A stretch of DNA of 64,000 nt from assembly GCA_018292915.2 (NCBI GenBank), contig JACVVK020000497.1:407001-471000 (forward strand), written 5' to 3'. Positions within the stretch are counted from its first letter, which is position 1. Each line of letters begins with the position of its first letter. A model generated the notes under the pieces. It was not told the origin of the DNA and did not search any database. It worked only from the letters and a program-made list of their open reading frames with translations. The position numbers and the translations under genes were made by a program. Shown piece by piece: positions 1-12,826 of the stretch. The DNA is from Batillaria attramentaria. Taxonomy: Eukaryota; Mollusca; Gastropoda; Batillariidae.

Positions 1-705
1 TGGGGAGGGCCAGCAGGGACAGCCTGCCAACCCCAAACAAATCTGTTTCCACCGGGGGGGTGGGGGGGGGGACAAGCAAAACAAAACCAGAAGCCCTTAT
101 TTACTCTTTCAATTATTTACAATGTGAAAAGGCCAACTTACAGTACTCTCGAAGTCGCGCAGCCCCGGTCCGTGTAGCAAATTGTATTGCCGAACATTTT
201 CATTATTTACAACCTACACAGACCTCCCAGACTGAAGTGACGGTAAACGTAAAAGGTCACAAAAACTGAGCTCGTATCAAGTGGCGGTTTGTAACCCTCC
301 CCATTAGGACGGCAACAAAGCTTTGTGCCAGGTACACACTCCCTCTCTCTCTCTCTCTCTCTCTTGCCAACTTCTAAAATGCAATATATTTATAAACAGT
401 TTTCCCGGTTTCTGTCGTTATACCAGGATGATGGTATATATACATGGTACCAATGTTCTATATATACTATTCACATGAACCGAAGGAGTCAATCTCCTAC
501 GTTCAAAATGTCTTTACTACGTAACGTCTGTAGTTCTACCAAGAAGACAGCATAAGAAACCAACGATGGTACTTAAATAATGATGATTATTTATGGGGCT
601 TCAGGTTTGGCACAAGAACTTAACTCACTTCCCACCAAGTAAATTTATCGTTGTGCACCAGTGACCCCCCCCCCCCCTCCAAAAAATAAATAAAATAAAT
701 AAATA

Positions 706-736
<31 letters not shown>

Positions 737-1560
737 CATGATTGATTCAATGGATTTAAATTTGGCTTACTGGGTTGTTGCACTTTGATTATACTCGTGT
801 TTGCTGAAGTAAGAGCCATTAAGGTCTTGGTTGACTTTCGCATGTAGGGCCCAAACCAAAAAGAGTCAGGAACGTGGGATACTCGTGCGCGGTACGAAAT
901 GTGTTAAAATAGTTCACGCACGTCATCTACGAATTGTGAAAATCACACATAAACGCCGTGATATGGACATTCTGTGTGAGAGTTTCAAGAAAAAAAAAGG
1001 GGGGGGGGGGGCAAAAAATCCCCAAACTAATGGCCAATTTAAAATTCATCTGTAAGTTTTTATTTCTTGATTTTGTTTAAATTGCATGCCACCGAGTACA
1101 CTTTTCTCCCGACTGAAAGCGGCGAGATTCGCTTTGCGTAGACTTAAAGGTCTGCAATCTTAGCAAAAAGCCGCAAACATTGTGGGGTGTTTTGTTTTGT
1201 TTTGTTTTTTAGTTTTAAACTGAGACTCCTTCGACTGTGCGTAATCCAGGCAACTTTGTCACAGTTGAAGAGTTTTCAGCGCTTCGAAGACCCATATAAA
1301 ACCGGAGCGCGAGTTTTCCGTGACATCATTGTGCGTTTGGTCAGTGAGCGAGACACATCGCTACAGTGTCTAGCCGGTGTTGAGTGCTGCACGATCTTTC
1401 TCGCTCAGTGTCAAAACGCAAACTGAGCTGTGAAATCAGGCTGCCCTTGGATCTTACAGGGGTTTCAAGGACGCTGAAAACTCAGGTAACTGTGGCAGAG
1501 CTGAATGTGCATTTCGAACAGATAACACATTACAGCACACTGGCTGTGGCTTTTTCTTGA
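1..1560. other. Intergenic, no gene seen
   Basis: Contains (CT)n at 342-363, a poly-C/(AAAT)n tract at 664-735 and poly-A/poly-G runs near 990-1012. No exon-like frame with splice sites was found. Confidence 0.6.
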
Positions 1561-1722
1561 GATTGCAGGTAGAGCGTTGGACTTCTAATGCTCGGGTCGT
1601 GAGTTCGATCCCGGCTGGGGCCAAATATTTGTGCTGGCTTTTTCATCGTTGCCCCGTCTTTGATATTACCCTATGTGGTGGAAAAGGACGTTAAACCCCC
1701 AAACACCCACCCACCCTTGAGA
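1561..1722 (+). mobile_element. tRNA-derived SINE, 5'-truncated
   Basis: The A box is lost (begins gattgcaggtagagcg). The B box gagttcgatccc, the ccaaatatttgtgctgg core, ggtggaaaaggacgttaaac and the CACCC tail are present. Confidence 0.85.
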
Positions 1723-3848
1723 TTGCAGACCTTTAAACTGTACCAGCAACACGATGTTGACATCTAGTAAACCGCTGGAGATTGAATGGAAATAACATGC
1801 TTTTCTTTCGGTCCAGAATCGAAGATCGAACCAAACATGGAGCCGCACTTGCCCGGAAATCGAAGCCCAGCCCGAAGTGTTAATAGTATCTAATGTCCTC
1901 AAACCAGGTCCTGTTGAGCGTGAAGGAGGGTGGGTCGAAGCTTGAATTGTTTTCCATAGGTCTCGTACTCTGACCACTTGGCGCATGTTTGCACGGCAAA
2001 TGGAGCCGCTGTGAGGTGTCAGACTATTCATTTGTCCTGCTAAGTGACTGTGAGCAGCCTCGTGTGCCTTACTTTCTTTGACACACAACTAGGATCTAAA
2101 AGGGAGACGGTTATAAAGGAAATTGCAAGACGCACTTAGAATAAAAGATGCAGGGGAAAAAACTGAAAGGGCAAAAAGAAGAAAGAAAGAAAAAAGATGA
2201 ACAGACTTGCTCTCAACAAAATCTGTATTCGCCTCTGTACAAATATAATCTTACAAGTCCGTGCAAAAATCGCAATTGTACTTGAAATCGTGAGATCACT
2301 AACAGCTACTTCCAACCACTATTACTCAACTTTCAGCAGCTTTGCGGAATGGCCCACGCATTTTGTCACAGTGGCTTGAAGTGGCTCCTACCGGTGTGCA
2401 GTGGCTTGTGCTTTTAACCAGTCTTATCATACAGCGGGAAGGGGGCGGTCGGGTTCTCAGGATATGTTGTCCCGTCTCCACAGACAAACATTATACTATA
2501 CTCACTCACTGTAATTCATTAAGTCATTGGCCAGCATGGGCAACAATGGTGCATATCAGAGGTAAAATGATATAAAGGATAAACAAAATATAATAAACAT
2601 GATACACGCCGTCAGTAAAGAAAAACATGAAACCAAACATATCACATCGTGAAATACAGAACTGCCTACGCGTTCAAAGAAAGCCCATGGGAGATAATCA
2701 TTTGGGTTTTCGCAGAGTTATGTTCCAGACCAGAGCTGCTCTGGCATTTGGAATGCATGCAGTTAACCACATGACCAACGCCACTCCATATTACTCACAC
2801 GCATGCAATAATCAGCTTTGTTTGCCTGACAATGTTCGTGTTAAATACCCTTTGAGAGGATTAAGTTCCTGCCAACTCCAATCTCGATTCCGATTCTGGA
2901 CCCCCACCCCCCTCCCTTTCCCCCATATCTTCTCGTGACTACACCCCCGAACCAGGGAAAATAAACACTTCATAAAAGCCTTCTGTTTACTGTGTCCGCA
3001 CTGGCACTGCATGTCTGCTTATGAATCACCCATTCTATTCACACACGGGGGGGCAAATGCAAGCAAAGTCCATCTATCACACGGCCGCGGCAAAAATCGT
3101 TGGAACACGGATTTGTACTTAGCGCTACCATGATCCGCGCAGCCGCTCAGTTTAGACTGGAAATTGGTCCTAAGGACCGGAGGACCTAGAGTATGAGGTG
3201 CGAATCGTGTTCCCCCAGTTTTTTGTCGATCCATGGTGGCAAGAGTCAGACAGAGACAAGAGTTAGCTATGTACTCTTGTGGAGCGTGTATCTCACTTAT
3301 TTATCTGGCTCTTAATCTGGTTTTATTTTGCCTTACATAATAATAATAATAATCTTAGAGTGGTTCTCCAAACAACAACAACAACAAACAAAAAACCTTG
3401 TAATCCATTCACCCCTATCCCTTTTCCCTGCCCCCTCCTCCCCCCCCCCCCCCGTCTGCTTGACTTTCAAACCCCCGTTCTCGGGATTTCTCCAGGTTTT
3501 GATAACTTGGACGATATTTGGTATAAACGAGAAAGCTTGCCAATCAAGCCAGTAGTAACCTAGAACAAGCCAGTCATTGGTAACTCTTTTTCTTTGTTCT
3601 ACTCTTGGAGCTATTGTGATGTACTTCTAGAGGCGCAACGTTAGGGAGGTTACCATTACCCTTTTTTTTGGGGGGGGGGGGGGTCTCAATTTTCAAGGCG
3701 AGCACAGGTTTGAAGAAGGTTGCGAGTTCCTAAACTTGCCTCCCTTTCCCGAACGTCTTCCGTCGAAAATAGTGCCTTAAGTATACGTATAGTCTGGGAC
3801 TGACTATTTCTTTTTCTACGCATGTATTACTTTTCTCTAAGACACATT
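1723..3848. other. Intergenic, no gene seen
   Basis: Unique-looking DNA with poly-C/poly-G runs at 3440-3455 and 3661-3682. The minus frame at 1666-2088 overlaps the SINE tail and is not supported as a gene. Confidence 0.55.
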
Positions 3849-3911
3849 GTCATTCAGTCCTCGAGATATTGTCATTCAGTCCTCGGGATATTGTCATTCA
3901 GTCCTCGGGAA
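3849..3911. repeat. 22-bp repeat, three copies
   Basis: gtcattcagtcctcg(a/g)ga at 3849, 3871 and 3893. Confidence 0.85.
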
Positions 3912-4193
3912 TAAAACTATTGACTGCCTTTTGTCGCTGTTTTTGTTTATTTTAACAGTTGTTGTGAATGGAGGAAACAGCTGGCTGTGCTAGCTAGACT
4001 CTGGCGTTGTAGTGCAGTCTTCAAACAAAGCAGATCGTGCTCATGTTGCTTAAATTGTTTAAAACGAGCCTGGGATTTTTCTGTCGGTGGCGTTGAAAAT
4101 AAAGGTCGTTTGTCAGTCGTATCGTTCTGGCATGCTATATGCCTTGTTGCCAAAACTACACGCGCCTTACCTGGCCTGGTATTCATAAAGCGT

Positions 4194-4267
4194 GTTTAGC
4201 GAAACAGACTCGTTCAAATGTAAATGGGCGTTTAGCGAGAACAGACTCGTTCAAATGTAAATGGGCG
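4194..4267. repeat. 37-bp duplication
   Basis: gtttagcga(g)aacagactcg, continuing to aaatgggc, occurs twice in a row. Confidence 0.85.
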
Positions 4268-4404
4268 TATAACAATGCAAATTTACTACTGTTAAACCCT
4301 GTTTAGACCTGACGCGTTCACAGTACTTGTACCTTGTCGCCAGATCTGGTATGGAATGTACCCGGACGCGAGTGACTTTGTACGCGCATGTTTTTTTTGT
4401 TTTT

Positions 4405-4493
4405 TTTTTACTATTTTACTGTCCCTTTCTGGAAATTCGGGCTGCTTCCCGCGGGGGAAGCGCGTCGCCGTGGTGCAGCGCCACCCAACAAAC
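4405..4493 (-). mobile_element. 3' fragment of the third SINE family
   Basis: ggaaattcgggctgcttccc, gcgcgtcgccgtggtgcagc and gccaccca are the reverse complement of the 3' part of the element at 47619-47960. Confidence 0.75.
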
Positions 4494-4916
4494 CTATAGT
4501 AACCATTTTATCAAACATTGCCAGCATATAATGAATTCCGCAGGTTCCAGCAGTGTCTGTGCTACCAGTCGATGGTGGAAACATCCGCTACACTTGTTTG
4601 CCAGCCCATCCATTTGTTGAAACGAACTTAAATATTGGCTGAATGCGTATCGTTTTGTGTTCAGTCGACCGAACCGTTCGTTGTGATTGCCTGGAGTATC
4701 TCTTTCGTGTTCTACAAATTAGGCCTCGCCGGCACTCTCGCAAATATTTAAACGCAAATATTCTCTGCATGAGAACGACGTGCCGAGAAGCTTATCCAAA
4801 GACCTGAATTAAGTTTTAAATGCATTGTCTGAGCGGCCAAAAAAAAAAAAAAAAAAAAGAAAGAAAGAAAGTAATTTACAGGTGCTGTTTTACATAGTTT
4901 GCATTGTCTTTCAGGG

Positions 4917-5087
4917 AGGCTGGTGGGTGTTAGAGGGTGTAACGTTCTTTCCCACTACGAATGGGTGATATCAAGAACAGGGCAACGAGTAAAAGAGTAG
5001 CACTAATATGAGGCCCCGGCCGGGATTCAGACTCACGACCCGAGCATTGAAAGTCCAACGCTCTACCATTCCGCTATCCCGGCTCCC
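4917..5087 (-). mobile_element. tRNA-derived SINE, full but diverged copy
   Basis: Minus-orientation copy with the tail ggtgggtgttagaggg on the left and the head (ctctaccattccgctatccc) on the right. Several substitutions relative to the 45658 copy indicate an older insertion. Confidence 0.85.
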
Positions 5088-5129
5088 GTTAACATTTATG
5101 TGCAGCGTTTGAGTAGTAACCAAAAGCAC

Positions 5130-5222
5130 TGTATTATTATTATTATTATTATTGTTGTTGTTGTTGTTGTTGGTGGTGGTGGTAGTAGTAGTAGTGCGTG
5201 CGTGCGTGCGTGCGTGTGTGTG

Positions 5223-5305
<83 letters not shown>
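5130..5305. repeat. Compound microsatellite (TTA/TTG/TGG/TAG/TGCG/TG)
   Basis: A succession of trinucleotide runs grades into (TGCG)n and a long (GT)n. Long Cys-Val or His-Thr frames here are artefacts of the repeat. Confidence 0.95.
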
Positions 5306-5309
<4 letters not shown>

Positions 5310-5696
5310 CAAAAGCTTTATAGTATGATGATTTAGTTACGTATGCTTTGATTGTGAGCGGATATCCGTGGTAACCGAACTGTGTCCATACTAAACTGTT
5401 CTCTTTTCCACGGTATTGTGTGTAAAACAAGAGAACGAAGCCCTGTTGATATGTTTGCGAGTTGTTGTGCGTGTGTGTCTTCCCCACTAGCGGTTGTACA
5501 TTTGCTTAGAGAGACCGCTCACACCTTCAAAGCGCACACTATTGATACCTCGTTACATGAAAAAGTGTCTCTGCTCAGTGCCTTCAGGCTGTTCATGTCT
5601 TCTGTAGACACTAGTTAGATCTCTCGTTTAGTGCTTACCGAACACTTAACATGCCACGCGGCTGAAGCATTCCATTGCAAACAACAATTAAAGGGG

Positions 5697-6005
5697 CGAA
5701 TGCTACCATCTTCATGCTCACAGATCATTCTGAGCTGTGTTCGTGGTATCTGTCACCACACCAACTGGACACCGGGACAGTGACAGCGTCTGTAATGCTG
5801 GCACTCAGCCAACAGAAGCGTACTCGATGACCCGGGGACCAGAGACTGACCGCCCCAGACGTGTAACACCGGCTGCGGAATTTGAATGTTCGAAAGATGG
5901 CGCAAAGTGTAAACAACATTGTATCGCATTAAGAGCTGTACTAATCATCAAGATTGAGTAATTCAAGCATACACGCGCACTCACGAGCAAAACTGTTCCA
6001 AAACG
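5697..6005 (-). repeat. Dispersed repeat A, copy 1
   Basis: Shares ttcatgctcacaga, gacagtgacagcgtc, aatgctggcactcagccaac, gcaaagtgtaaacaac and gcattaagagctgtacta with three other places in the window. The type of element is unknown; no ORF or terminal repeat was recognised. Confidence 0.75.
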
Positions 6006-6782
6006 TAAGATGACTTAGCAAAGATGGAATTCACCCCTTTTGCATGATCTACTGTACATGAGGAAAGAAGAAACTTACTTACGCAAAAAAAAACCACTTC
6101 CCGTGTACGGGTTGACCGTGCATCCAACAAACCTCACGACTGAACTAATGCATTTAGCTGCACACAATGCGAAGTTTTCGTAACATAATCTACAACAGAG
6201 AAAGGAAAAAAATTACTTACGCAAGAAAACCACTGATGGGATTTTCCTAGTCAACACTCATTTTGCGGTGGTAAGCCGCCTCGCCATTACAACCTGTGTT
6301 GGCGGCATCAGATTCCGTCACTCTCGTATTGATTGGATGCCCGCGCCGCCAGCGCGGTTTCTTCTTGCACGCGATTCCTGTCCTGCTTGGACGCTGACCG
6401 GATGGTGGCTGACGGGTTACACAACGCTGATAGAGTCCGGGGCATGTAGTAATTCCGCTAAATATAGTACAGAAGTTTTGCCCCTGTTTAAATTAGTGTT
6501 CGGAGTTTTAAAAAAAAAATTGTGATTTTTTGGTGTGATTTCTAAATCATTTCTAGTGTGTCATCCGCAGCATTATGCTCATCAGGAATATACAACATTT
6601 TCTTTGACATCCATATCTACAGTATGTAGCCCGTATCACGCTGACCGGATTGTGGCTGGGTGTGGTTTCCTATCCTACCCCCCACCCCCTTTCTTCCATC
6701 CCTTGAATATAATGGTGATGTGTTCTGATATGATCAACGGTGATCAAAACAGGAAGAAAGTTGAGCGTAAGTGCAGATGTAC

Positions 6783-6832
<50 letters not shown>

Positions 6833-6835
6833 TAA

Positions 6836-6966
6836 AGTCTCAATACGTTTGTCAGTCCTACAACAACGCTGTAGAAAACGTTTCATCAAATCCGCTTAAT
6901 CCATGTATCAGAATCAGTCACTTGGGACACAATGCAGCATCTGAAACCATTGTGGTGACTCGGGTT
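6836..6966 (+). repeat. Dispersed repeat D, unexpanded copy
   Basis: tacgtttgtcagtcctacaa, aacgctgtagaaa, cttaatccatgtatcagaat, cagtcacttggga and aaccattgtggtga match the borders and one unit of the array at 53848-54560. Confidence 0.75.
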
Positions 6967-7047
6967 GGCGAACAATAATTATGTTGTTCTACGTACTTAG
7001 ACGCGTACTACGTACTGTCCAGATGACGTTATTCCATTGCGGACTTA

Positions 7048-7446
7048 ATAATAATAATAATAATAATAATGAGTATTGTATAGGCACTTTACCCAGTTTC
7101 ATGAATTGGCTCAAAGCGCCGCGAACTGAACCCAACACGCACGCTCACGTGAATCACACACATTCTTTCACACACTGGACTTAAACACTTTACAATCACG
7201 GGGTGCGAAGGGTCAGCTCAGCTATTTAAGTTTCGGAGTTTAGCATTGCATTTATTTTTCAAATTTGGAGACCTGAACATTTCCAAAGCAGAGGGGGAGG
7301 AAGCCGGAGTACCCGGAGAGAATCCCCGACGATCGGCCCGAATGAACGGTGCCACATACGAGCAGGAAAAATTCTTTGTCCCGAGTGGGACTCGAAGCCC
7401 TGACCTCTCGCATTGGTGACAAGTCTCCACTAGACCACCGACCAGC
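7048..7446 (-). mobile_element. V-SINE-like element (RUDI type)
   Basis: Read on the minus strand it has a tRNA-like head (ggtcggtggtctagtgg, then cgagtcccactcgg). A V-domain-like centre follows, with ctctccgggtactccggctt. A long 3' part ends in an (ATT)n tail at 7048-7070. It pairs along its length with the copy at 25061-25456. I link it to the V-SINE/RUDI group from the conserved central motif, without a database search. Confidence 0.75.
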
Positions 7447-7511
7447 TAGACTGCATCGATTGATAGCCATTTTAAGCGACTGCGTCGATCGGCCTGTAAT
7501 GCAGGCATTGA

Positions 7512-7682
7512 AGGGTGGGTGGGTGTTTGGGAGTTTAACGTCCTTTTCCACCACATACGTGTGATATCAAAGACGGGGCAACGATGAAAAAGCCAGCACA
7601 AATATTTGGCCCCAGCCGGGATTGGAACTCAGAACCGAGTATTGGAAGTCCAACGCTCTACCATTCGGCCACCCGGCTCCCC
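7512..7682 (-). mobile_element. tRNA-derived SINE, full copy, inserted next to the 33-bp array
   Basis: Reverse complement of the family at 45658, with the tail on the left (gtgggtgggtgtttggg) and the tRNA-like head on the right. It is flanked by gcaggcat (7501-7508) and gcaggtat (7683-7690), a probable 8-bp target duplication with one mismatch. It splits a unique sequence that is duplicated beyond the 33-bp array. Confidence 0.88.
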
Positions 7683-7723
7683 GCAGGTATGGAAGCGTTA
7701 GGCCAAAGAAAGTCTTGTTTCTC

Positions 7724-10700
7724 TACTGTATGAAGCCAGTACTGACCAGATGGCTCTACTGTATGAAGCCAGTACTGACCAGATGGCTCTACTGTATGAA
7801 GCCAGTACTGACCAGATGGCTCTACTGTATGAAGCCAGTACTGACCAGATGGCTCTACTGTATGAAGCCAGTACTGACCAGATGGCTCTACTGTATGAAG
7901 CCAGTACTGACCAGATGGCTCTACTGTATGAAGCCAGTACTGACCAGATGGCTCTACTGTATGAAGCCAGTACTGACCAGATGGCTCTACTGTATGAAGC
8001 CAGTACTGACCAGATGGCTCTACTGTATGAAGCCAGTACTGACCAGATGGCTCTACTGTATGAAGCCAGTACTGACCAGATGGCTCTACTGTATGAAGCC
8101 AGTACTGACCAGATGGCTCTACTGTATGAAGCCAGTACTGACCAGATGGCTCTACTGTATGAAGCCAGTACTGACCAGATGGCTCTACTGTATGAAGCCA
8201 GTACTGACCAGATGGCTCTACTGTATGAAGCCAGTACTGACCAGATGGCTCTACTGTATGAAGCCAGTACTGACCAGATGGCTCTACTGTATGAAGCCAG
8301 TACTGACCAGATGGCTCTACTGTATGAAGCCAGTACTGACCAGATGGCTCTACTGTATGAAGCCAGTACTGACCAGATGGCTCTACTGTATGAAGCCAGT
8401 ACTGACCAGATGGCTCTACTGTATGAAGCCAGTACTGACCAGATGGCTCTACTGTATGAAGCCAGTACTGACCAGATGGCTCTACTGTATGAAGCCAGTA
8501 CTGACCAGATGGCTCTACTGTATGAAGCCAGTACTGACCAGATGGCTCTACTGTATGAAGCCAGTACTGACCAGATGGCTCTACTGTATGAAGCCAGTAC
8601 TGACCAGATGGCTCTACTGTATGAAGCCAGTACTGACCAGATGGCTCTACTGTATGAAGCCAGTACTGACCAGATGGCTCTACTGTATGAAGCCAGTACT
8701 GACCAGATGGCTCTACTGTATGAAGCCAGTACTGACCAGATGGCTCTACTGTATGAAGCCAGTACTGACCAGATGGCTCTACTGTATGAAGCCAGTACTG
8801 ACCAGATGGCTCTACTGTATGAAGCCAGTACTGACCAGATGGCTCTACTGTATGAAGCCAGTACTGACCAGATGGCTCTACTGTATGAAGCCAGTACTGA
8901 CCAGATGGCTCTACTGTATGAAGCCAGTACTGACCAGATGGCTCTACTGTATGAAGCCAGTACTGACCAGATGGCTCTACTGTATGAAGCCAGTACTGAC
9001 CAGATGGCTCTACTGTATGAAGCCAGTACTGACCAGATGGCTCTACTGCTATGAAGCCAGTACTGACCAGCTGGCTCTACTGTTGAAGCCAGTACTGACC
9101 AGATGGCTCTACTGTATGAAGCCAGTACTGACCAGATGGCCTCTACTGTATGAAGCCAGTACTGACAGATGGCTCTACTGTATGAAGCCAGTACTGACCA
9201 GATGGCTCTACTGTATGAAGCCAGTACTGACCAGATGGCTCTACTGTATGAAGCCAGTACTGACCAGATGCGCTCTACTGTATGAAGCCAGTACTGACCA
9301 GATGGCTCTACTGTATGAAGCTAAGTATGACCAGATGGCTCTACTGTATGAAGCCTGAGTACTGACCAGATGGCTCTACTGTATGAAGCCAGTACTGACC
9401 AGATGGCTCTACTGTATGAAGCCAGTACTGACCAGATGGCTCTACTGTATGAAGCCAGTACTGACCAGACTGGCTCTACTGTATGAAGCCAGTACTGACC
9501 AGATGGCTACTACTGTATGAAGCCAGTACTGACCAGATGGCTCTACTGTATGAAGCCAGTACTGACCAGATGGCTCTACTGTACTGAAGCCAGTACTGAC
9601 CAGATGGCTGCTACTGTATGAAGCCAGTACTGACCAGATGGCTCTACTGTATGAAGCCAGTACTGACCAGATGGCTCTACTGTATGAAGCCAGTACTGAC
9701 CAGATGGCTCTACTGTATGAAGCCAGTACTGACCAGATGGCTCTACTGTATGAAGCCAGTACTGACCAGATGGCTCTACTGTATGAAGCCAGTACTGACC
9801 AGATGGCTCTACTGTAGAAGCAGTACTGACCAGATGGCTCTACTGTATGAAGCCAGTACTGACCAGATGGCTCTAACTGTATGAAGCCAGTACTGACCAG
9901 ATGGCTCTACTGGTATGAAGCCAGTACTGACCAGATGGCTCTACTGTATGAAGCCAGTACTGACCAGATGGCTCTACTGTATGAAGCCAGTACTGACCAG
10001 ATGGCTCTACTGTATGAAGCCAGTACTGACCAGATGGCTCTACTGTATGAAGCCAGTACTGACCAGATGGCTCTACTGTATGAAGCCAGTACTGACCAGA
10101 TGGCTCTACTGTATGAAGCCAGTACTGACCAGATGGCTCTACTGTATGAAGCCAGTACTGACCAGATGGCTCTACTGTATGAAGCCCAGTTACCTGACCA
10201 GATGGCTCTACTGTATGAAGCCAGTACTGACCAGATGGCTCTACTGTATGAAGCCAGTACTGACCAGATGGCTCTACTGTATGAAGCCAGTACTGACCAG
10301 ATGGCTCTACTGTATGAAGCCAGTACTGACCAGATGGCTCTACTGTATGAAGCCAGTACTGACCAGATGGCTCTACTGTATGAAGCCAGTACTGACCAGA
10401 TGGCTCTACTGTATGAAGCCAGTACTGACCAGATGGCTCTACTGTATGAAGCCAGTACTGACCAGATGGCTCTACTGTAGGAAGCCAGTACTGACCAGAT
10501 GCTCTACTGTATGAAGCCAGTACTGACCAGATGGCTCTACTGTATGAAGCCAGTACTGACCAGATGGCTCTACTGTATGAAGCCAGTACTGACCAGATGG
10601 CTCTACTGTATGAAGCCAGTACTGACCAGATGGCTCTACTGTATGAAGCCAGTACTGACCAGATGGCTCTACTGTATGAAGCCAGTACTGACCAGATGGC

Positions 10701-11220
10701 TCTACTGTATGAAGCCAGTACTGACCAGATGGCTCTACTGTATGAAGCCAGTACTGACCAGATGGCTCTACTGTATGAAGCCAGTACTGACCAGATGGCT
10801 CTACTGTATGAAGCCAGTACTGACCAGATGGCTCTACTGTATGAAGCCAGTACTGACCAGATGGCTCTACTGTATGAAGCCAGTACTGACCAGATGGCTC
10901 TACTGTATGAAGCCAGTACTGACCAGATGGCTCTACTGTATGAAGCCAGTACTGACCAGATGGCTCTACTGTATGAAGCCAGTACTGACCAGATGGCTCT
11001 ACTGTATGAAGCCAGTACTGACCAGATGGCTCTACTGTATGAAGCCAGTACTGACCAGATGGCTCTACTGTATGAAGCCAGTACTGACCAGATGGCTCTA
11101 CTGTATGAAGCCAGTACTGACCAGATGGCTACTGATGAAGCCAGTACTGACCAGATGGCGTTGTTTGTTTCTCTACTGTATGAAGCCAGTACTGACCAGA
11201 TGGCGTTGTTTGATTGCGGA
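7724..11220. repeat. 33-bp satellite array, about 105 copies
   Basis: The unit is about 33 bp (ctctactgtatgaagccagt, then actgaccagatgg). Copies from 7736 to about 9040 are identical. Units at 9040-9920, plus a few near 10185 and 10480, carry single-base insertions or deletions. Because 33 is a multiple of three, frames on both strands stay open (MKPVLTRWLYC, MALLYEASTDQ, AIWSVLASYSR). No unit frame has a start or end in unique DNA that looks like a gene, so I call it a satellite. Confidence 0.95.
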
Positions 11221-11340
11221 CTGACGTCCAACTAGACAGCACAGATTGGTAGTTATTTTTAGCGACTGCGGCCTGTAATGCCGGGTATGATGGAAGCGTT
11301 AGTGTTACGCGCGTGGCTGTGTCTTTTATTTGTTTTGTTT

Positions 11341-12020
11341 GCATGCTGAAAGATGACAGCTGTGTTGTTAGATGACAGCTGTGTTGTTAGATGACAGCTG
11401 TGTTGTTAGATGACAGCTGTGTTGTTCTTTTGAAGATTGAGTGAGACAGAGAAGTTGCTACGCGAAGTTCATATTGTGTTTTGTTTGCATGCTGAAAGAT
11501 GACAGCTGTGTTGTTCTTTTGAAGATTGAGTGAGACAGAGAAGTTGCTACGCGAAGTTCATATTGTGTTTTGTTTGCATGCTGAAAGATGACAGCTGTGT
11601 TGTTCTTTTGAAGATTGAGTGAGACAGAGAAGTTGCTACGCGAAGTTCATATTGTGTTTTGTTTGCATGCTGAAAGATGACAGCTGTGTTGTTCTTTTGA
11701 AGATTGAGTGAGACAGAGAAGTTGCTACGCGAAGTTCATATTGTGTTTTGTTTGCATGCTGAAAGATGACAGCTGTGTTGTTCTTTTGAAGATTGAGTGA
11801 GACAGAGAAGTTGCTACGCGAAGTTCATATTGTGTTTTGTTTGCATGCTGAAAGATGACAGCTGTGTTGTTCTTTTGAAGATTGAGTGAGACAGAGAAGT
11901 TGCTACGCGAAGTTCATATTGTGTTTTGTTTGCATGCTGAAAGATGACAGCTGTGTTGTTCTTTTGAAGATTGAGTGAGACAGAGAAGTTGCTACGTGAA
12001 GTTCATATTGTGTTTTAGTA
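11341..12020. repeat. 89-bp tandem array, seven copies, with a nested 19-bp repeat
   Basis: Full units begin gcatgctgaaagatgacagc at 11487, 11576, 11665, 11754, 11843 and 11932, spaced exactly 89 bp. The first unit at 11341 has agatgacagctgtgttgtt repeated four times. Units are nearly identical; the last has cgtg for cgcg. Confidence 0.95.
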
Positions 12021-12795
12021 ATGTAGATCTGCTTCCCGCGATCCAGAAGTGTCTGTTGTTATCACGAGTCTTTCTGTGAGTGAAACAGACCTTACGCAGT
12101 CCAAGTTTATAAGAACTCGCTACGTGAGGAGTGCTCGCCTGTGTGTCATCGTATTCCCTCGATAAGACGTCGGGCTCTTCAAACATTTCTCCACACGTAA
12201 AAGTTAGGCCAAAGAAAGTCATATTACTCTACTATTAGAAACCGCCAAAATGGTCACAATGGCCAAATAGGAGCACCTATCCATTTGACAAACAGCCTTG
12301 GAGTTTTATAAGCGACATTTTTTTTTCCATTCAGGACTTACGAACATAGAGACTCAAACTTATTGTTGAAGGGAGGGCAAAAATACTGTTTCCTTGTCTT
12401 TTCAAGCACTTAAGCTTAAACAAAGCATAACGTTTGTACTTTTCTTTTCCTTTCCAAAAACAGAGGCTGTGTAAAACTGCAGACTACAGATGTGTTCGAC
12501 TACATTTTCCGTGAACACAAGAGGGTGTTTACGTGTGTGAAGTGATTTGTACTTTTGTCCTGGTTGTAGAAGTAATTAATCCACTACGATGTCATTCACT
12601 ATACTTGTATGTGCCCTTTAAGATCACGTCGGATGTGTAAAACCCAGGGCAGAACTCAGGTGGGAAAATAAACCATGCGGGCAGGTGGGTGTTTGGAGGT
12701 TTCACTTAAAGCTCCAGTGCACGTGCGTGGGGTACAACAAAGTCAGGTAGAGAGAGTGGGGTGCACAGTGGACCAGAAATATGTATGTGTGAAGT

Positions 12796-12826
<31 letters not shown>

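Noticed and set aside
1666..2088. 140-codon minus frame
   Set aside because: Overlaps the SINE tail and has no exon features.
7622..9358. 578-codon and other long frames with MKPVLTRWLYC, MALLYEASTDQ or AIWSVLASYSR repeats
   Set aside because: They are created by a 33-bp satellite whose period is a multiple of three; several frames on both strands are open at once, and none has gene-like ends.
7724..12020. CRISPR array
   Set aside because: Units are contiguous with no unique spacers, and the DNA is clearly eukaryotic.
12683..12712. Additional SINE fragment (ggtgggtgtttggaggttt)
   Set aside because: Too short to separate from chance similarity.
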